Assembly (NCBI RefSeq): GCF_002117005.1
Contig: NZ_CP021023.1
Coordinates: 1,550,001 to 1,614,000 of the forward strand
Source of the DNA: Sedimentisphaera salicampi
GTDB lineage: Bacteria > Planctomycetota > Phycisphaerae > Sedimentisphaerales > Sedimentisphaeraceae
Direction: 5' to 3'
Length of the DNA stretch: 64,000 bases
Shown piece by piece: positions 61,315 through 64,000 of this stretch (position 1 is the stretch's first letter; every line of letters begins with the position of its first letter). The position numbers and the translations under genes are program-made. Under the pieces are notes generated by a model. That model ran no database searches. It had not been told where the DNA came from and saw nothing but the letters and a program-made list of their open reading frames with translations.

Positions 61315-61821
61315 ATGTTATGCCAGAGATGTAAAAAGAGGCCGGCCTCAGTGCATATGGCCGAATATATAAACGGCCAGCAGAGAGAAGTGCATTTCTG
61401 CGAGAAGTGCGTTCAGGAAACCCTCTCAGAAGCCCTCAATCAGGGGTCTTTAAGCGAAATGATGGGCAAGCTGATAGGCTCAGTGAGCCAGTCTGACGGC
61501 GAAGATGAACAAAACAAGACACCGGAAGCGGAAAAAACCTACGAATGCCCCGTTTGCGGGGAAACATATTCGGGCTTTTTCAAAAACACTCTTCTCGGCT
61601 GCCCGGAAGATTATTTCGTATTCAATAACAGCATCAATGATGTGCTGAGCAATTCTGAAATAGAAAATCCAGTTCATTCTGGTAAACTCCCTTCAAAAAG
61701 CCTTGAAGATACTGTAAATGAGAATATCAGGCAGACACTGAATATTCGTATTGAAAAAGCACTTGAAAATGAAGACTACGAAAGCGCTGCTCAAATCAGA
61801 GACAGGCTCAGGAGCCTTTGA
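61315..61821 (+). CDS. mcsA: McsA-like UvrB/UvrC-motif protein
   Basis: 168 residues with paired cysteines typical of McsA: MLCQRCKKRPASVH, VHFCEKCVQE, then YECPVCGE (the expected fourth pair is incomplete, with GCPED only). The C-terminus has the UVR motif (RIEKALENEDYESAAQIRDR). In Firmicutes McsA activates the arginine kinase McsB, which marks proteins for ClpCP. Here mcsB follows with a TGATG overlap. ctsR and clpC are not adjacent. ATG 61315 follows GGCGGTG. Confidence 0.85.
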   Translation: MLCQRCKKRPASVHMAEYINGQQREVHFCEKCVQETLSEALNQGSLSEMMGKLIGSVSQSDGEDEQNKTPEAEKTYECPVCGETYSGFFKNTLLGCPEDYFVFNNSINDVLSNSEIENPVHSGKLPSKSLEDTVNENIRQTLNIRIEKALENEDYESAAQIRDRLRSL

Positions 61822-62858
61822 TGCTTAAAGAAAATATGTACAAACTGTATCAAATGCCCAATGTAGTAATGGGCACGCAGCTAAATCTGAGGCGAAATTT
61901 AATCAATCACCGCTTCAGGAAGTCTGCCTGCACCTCCGAGCTGAACGATATTAAGGAAAAGGTTCTCAATGCCGCCCTTGAGCTTGATGTCTTCAAAGGC
62001 GGGACAGTTTTCAGCATGGAAAACTGCGATTTCGATGCCATAGAAATGTTTCTCGAGAAGGGCTTTATAGATGAAGAGTTTAAGGAAAGCGGCTTCGGCG
62101 TTATTCTCGTGAGCAGAAACCGCAAAATAACTCTCGTGATAAACGGAGAAGACCACATAAGCCTTTTCATAAACGGCCAGGATGACGACATATTCGAGAG
62201 CTGGGAAACACTCTCTGATATTGATGATGAGCTTGAAAAAAGGCTCGGGTTCTCATTCGGGCCTAAATACGGCTACCACTGCAGTAAAATATCAAACGCC
62301 GGCACCGGTTTTACCGTTACCTACTTCCTGCATATACCAATGCTCACCGCTGAGGCGGAGGATGAAGACCTCGACTTCTTCTGCGAGCAGTATAAACTCT
62401 CCATCGAAAACTCAATCAGAGATTCTTCCGGAATCTCCGATTATTCCAAGATCGAAAACGAGCAGAAAATCGGCATAAGCGAAGATGAGATAATAGTCCG
62501 AATGGAAACTGCGGCCGTTCAGATCTCCGAGCGTGAGAGATTCCTGCGTGAGAAGGTGATTCAAAAGAAAAGCATTGTTGTAGAAGACGGCATAAAAAGG
62601 GCGTGTGCAGTGCTTAAAAACGCAAAGCTTATTACCTTCCATGAAACTGAAAGGCATTTGAGCTTTCTGCGTCTCGGGATTGAAGCGGGCATTGTTAAAG
62701 GCCTTTCGCTTAAGAAAGCAGATTCTATTTTCAGCAGATCAACTCCTGCATACATCCAAAACCGCATCTTCGCAGCAGACCCAATTGAAGAAGACAAATT
62801 CAGGGCCGAGCAAATACAAAAACAGCTTCCTGAAAACATAAAATATGAAGAGATGTAA
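61821..62858 (+). CDS. mcsB: McsB-like protein, divergent and probably lacking kinase activity
   Basis: 345 residues with the McsB/phosphagen kinase layout. GVILVSRNRKITLVINGEDH matches the family's INEEDH loop, and GFSFGPKYGYHCSKISNAGTG its YGYLTACPTNVGTG segment. In that alignment the catalytic Cys is Lys156. A cysteine occurs two residues earlier. The ATP-contacting STRIRLARNL is GTQLNLRRNL, so the first arginines are lost. It may be a pseudokinase partner of McsA. ATG 61821 overlaps the mcsA stop and has AGGAG at a good distance. Confidence 0.75.
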   Translation: MLKENMYKLYQMPNVVMGTQLNLRRNLINHRFRKSACTSELNDIKEKVLNAALELDVFKGGTVFSMENCDFDAIEMFLEKGFIDEEFKESGFGVILVSRNRKITLVINGEDHISLFINGQDDDIFESWETLSDIDDELEKRLGFSFGPKYGYHCSKISNAGTGFTVTYFLHIPMLTAEAEDEDLDFFCEQYKLSIENSIRDSSGISDYSKIENEQKIGISEDEIIVRMETAAVQISERERFLREKVIQKKSIVVEDGIKRACAVLKNAKLITFHETERHLSFLRLGIEAGIVKGLSLKKADSIFSRSTPAYIQNRIFAADPIEEDKFRAEQIQKQLPENIKYEEM

Positions 62859-62873
62859 GGAGGGAAAAAGGGA

Positions 62874-64000
62874 ATGAAAATTGGTATATTCGACTGCCCG
62901 TCAGGAGCCGCTGGAGATATGATCCTCGGCGCACTGATAGACTGCGGGGCGGATTCTGAGAGGATAGAATCTGCCTTGATGTCTCTTGGGGTAGAAGAGC
63001 TTGAAGGGGTTGAGATAAAAGAGGTATTCCGCAGCGGCGTAAGAGCGGTGAAGTTTGAGCCTTTAATCGGCCACCACCATCACCACAGCCAGGGTGAGAA
63101 TCATCATCACCAGCATCGTCATCTTCCGGATATCGAGCGGATGATTGATGCAGCTGATCTGCCTGAGAAGGTTCAGCAGGATTCCAAAGCGGTGTTTTCA
63201 ATGATAGCCAAGGCAGAGGCTCAGGTTCACGGAACAACGCCTGAGAAGGTGCATTTCCATGAAGTTGGGGCGGCCGATTCCATCGCGGATATCGTAGGCT
63301 GCTGCTTCGGTATATACCTGCTGGGATTCGAGAAGATGTACTGCCCGAAAGTGGCAATCGGAAGCGGAACCGTCCAGTGCGCTCACGGCGTGATGCCCGT
63401 TCCAGCCCCAGCAACTGAAATTTTAATCAGAGGGCTCAATGTGTTCAGGGGCGAGGCAGATACCGAGCTGCTAACGCCCACCGGCGCAGCGATTCTGAAA
63501 TACTTCTGTTTGCCGGGCGAGCCTCCCGCCTACAACAACGTGCGCAGCGGGTACGGCGCCGGCAGCAAAGAGTTTGCTAAAATGGCAAATATAATCCGCC
63601 TTACAGAGGGCAGCTCGGGCGATGAGCAGCTTATGGAGAAGGCTGTGATGATGGAAACAAATGTTGATGACAGCACAGGCGAGCTTGTTGGTTCACTCGC
63701 AGGCGAGCTTGCAGGAAACGAAAGCTGCCTAGATGTTTGGACAGAGCCTGTGTATATGAAGAAAGGCAGGCCCGGGGTGAAGTTCTGCGTTCTCTGCCGA
63801 GCCGAAGACCTCGACAAGATAGCTGAAATTGTCTTTCGCAGCGGGATCACGCTCGGAATAAGATACCAGACAATGGACAGGATAACCCTCCAGAGGGAGT
63901 TTGAAACAGCAGAGATTGAAGGCTGCGAGGTTAGGCTCAAAAAAGGATTCTATAACGGAGAGCAGGTTTTCTGCAAACCCGAATTCAGCGACTGCCGAAA
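62874..64000 (+). CDS. larC: Nickel insertion protein LarC, cut by window end
   Basis: CTP-dependent nickel chelatase that inserts Ni into the pyridinium thiocarboxylate cofactor of lactate racemase-type enzymes. MKIGIFDCPSGAAGDMILGA is the family start. GHHHHHSQGENHHHQHRH near residue 65 is the His-rich metal-binding loop. FHEVGAADSIADIVGC and GVMPVPAPATEILIRG follow. 375 codons are visible, with no stop before the end. AAGGAGGG precedes ATG 62874, 15 bp after mcsB. larA, larB and larE are not in view. A substrate racemase or epimerase must exist elsewhere. Confidence 0.93.
   Translation, partial: MKIGIFDCPSGAAGDMILGALIDCGADSERIESALMSLGVEELEGVEIKEVFRSGVRAVKFEPLIGHHHHHSQGENHHHQHRHLPDIERMIDAADLPEKVQQDSKAVFSMIAKAEAQVHGTTPEKVHFHEVGAADSIADIVGCCFGIYLLGFEKMYCPKVAIGSGTVQCAHGVMPVPAPATEILIRGLNVFRGEADTELLTPTGAAILKYFCLPGEPPAYNNVRSGYGAGSKEFAKMANIIRLTEGSSGDEQLMEKAVMMETNVDDSTGELVGSLAGELAGNESCLDVWTEPVYMKKGRPGVKFCVLCRAEDLDKIAEIVFRSGITLGIRYQTMDRITLQREFETAEIEGCEVRLKKGFYNGEQVFCKPEFSDCR

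Overview
The window fits an anaerobic, moderate-GC planctomycete, most likely of the Phycisphaerae/Sedimentisphaerales type. The supporting signs are Tat-exported formylglycine sulfatases, a pseudopilin with a C-terminal DG motif, a secreted protein with a dockerin-like tail, a secreted beta-helix protein, pyruvate formate-lyase, a 2-oxoacid:ferredoxin oxidoreductase and NifU/NifS. No rRNA or tRNA gene was seen, so this placement rests on gene content only.

Layout. 1-1322 is the end of an IS1634-like element. 1562-13632 is core metabolism, mostly on the minus strand: pabB-pabC fusion, sppA, smpB, a lipoprotein, the ilvB-ilvN-ilvC operon, class I aldolase, a pseudopilin and leuD. 14037-15779 is a scrambled phage-type replication module. 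It holds three remnants of one replication-organizer gene, each carrying a different in-gene repeat array of 57 bp period, plus a truncated CHC2 primase. 16125-18058 holds asd and cdsA. 18149-25290 is a complete type II-C CRISPR-Cas locus: 41 repeats, cas2, cas1, cas9, and a tracrRNA with its own consensus promoter. 25428-29410 holds rpmI, rplT, pheS, csrA and rny.

29564-36372 is a sulfatase locus rearranged by the same IS. A 1,743-bp segment is present twice in direct orientation with one IS copy exactly between the copies. The first sulfatase is therefore doubled, and the second survives once intact and once as a 38-codon stub. 36446-39365 is a TPP-riboswitch-controlled thiFSGH operon. It is followed by an Rrf2 regulator, a MazG-like enzyme, a bacterial histone-fold protein with a lysine-rich tail, VanZ-like, D12 methylase, SUI1/YciH and GT9 genes.

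44051-58604 holds a dockerin-like secreted protein, a korD-korA-korBC operon with a possible attenuator, an EamA transporter, galM, an MBL hydrolase, an SH3 protein, AMMECR1, FeoA, pflB, and a nifU-nifS pair behind a small nucleotidyltransferase-like gene. 58767-64000 holds a beta-helix protein, coaD, a Cys-less PTPS homologue, mcsA, a divergent mcsB and larC, which runs off the end.

The features most worth a second look are the three alternative iteron-like arrays inside one replication gene, the IS-centred 1.74-kb duplication, the tailed histone-fold protein, the repeat-internal promoters and block-duplicated spacers of the CRISPR array, and the McsB homologue lacking its kinase residues.
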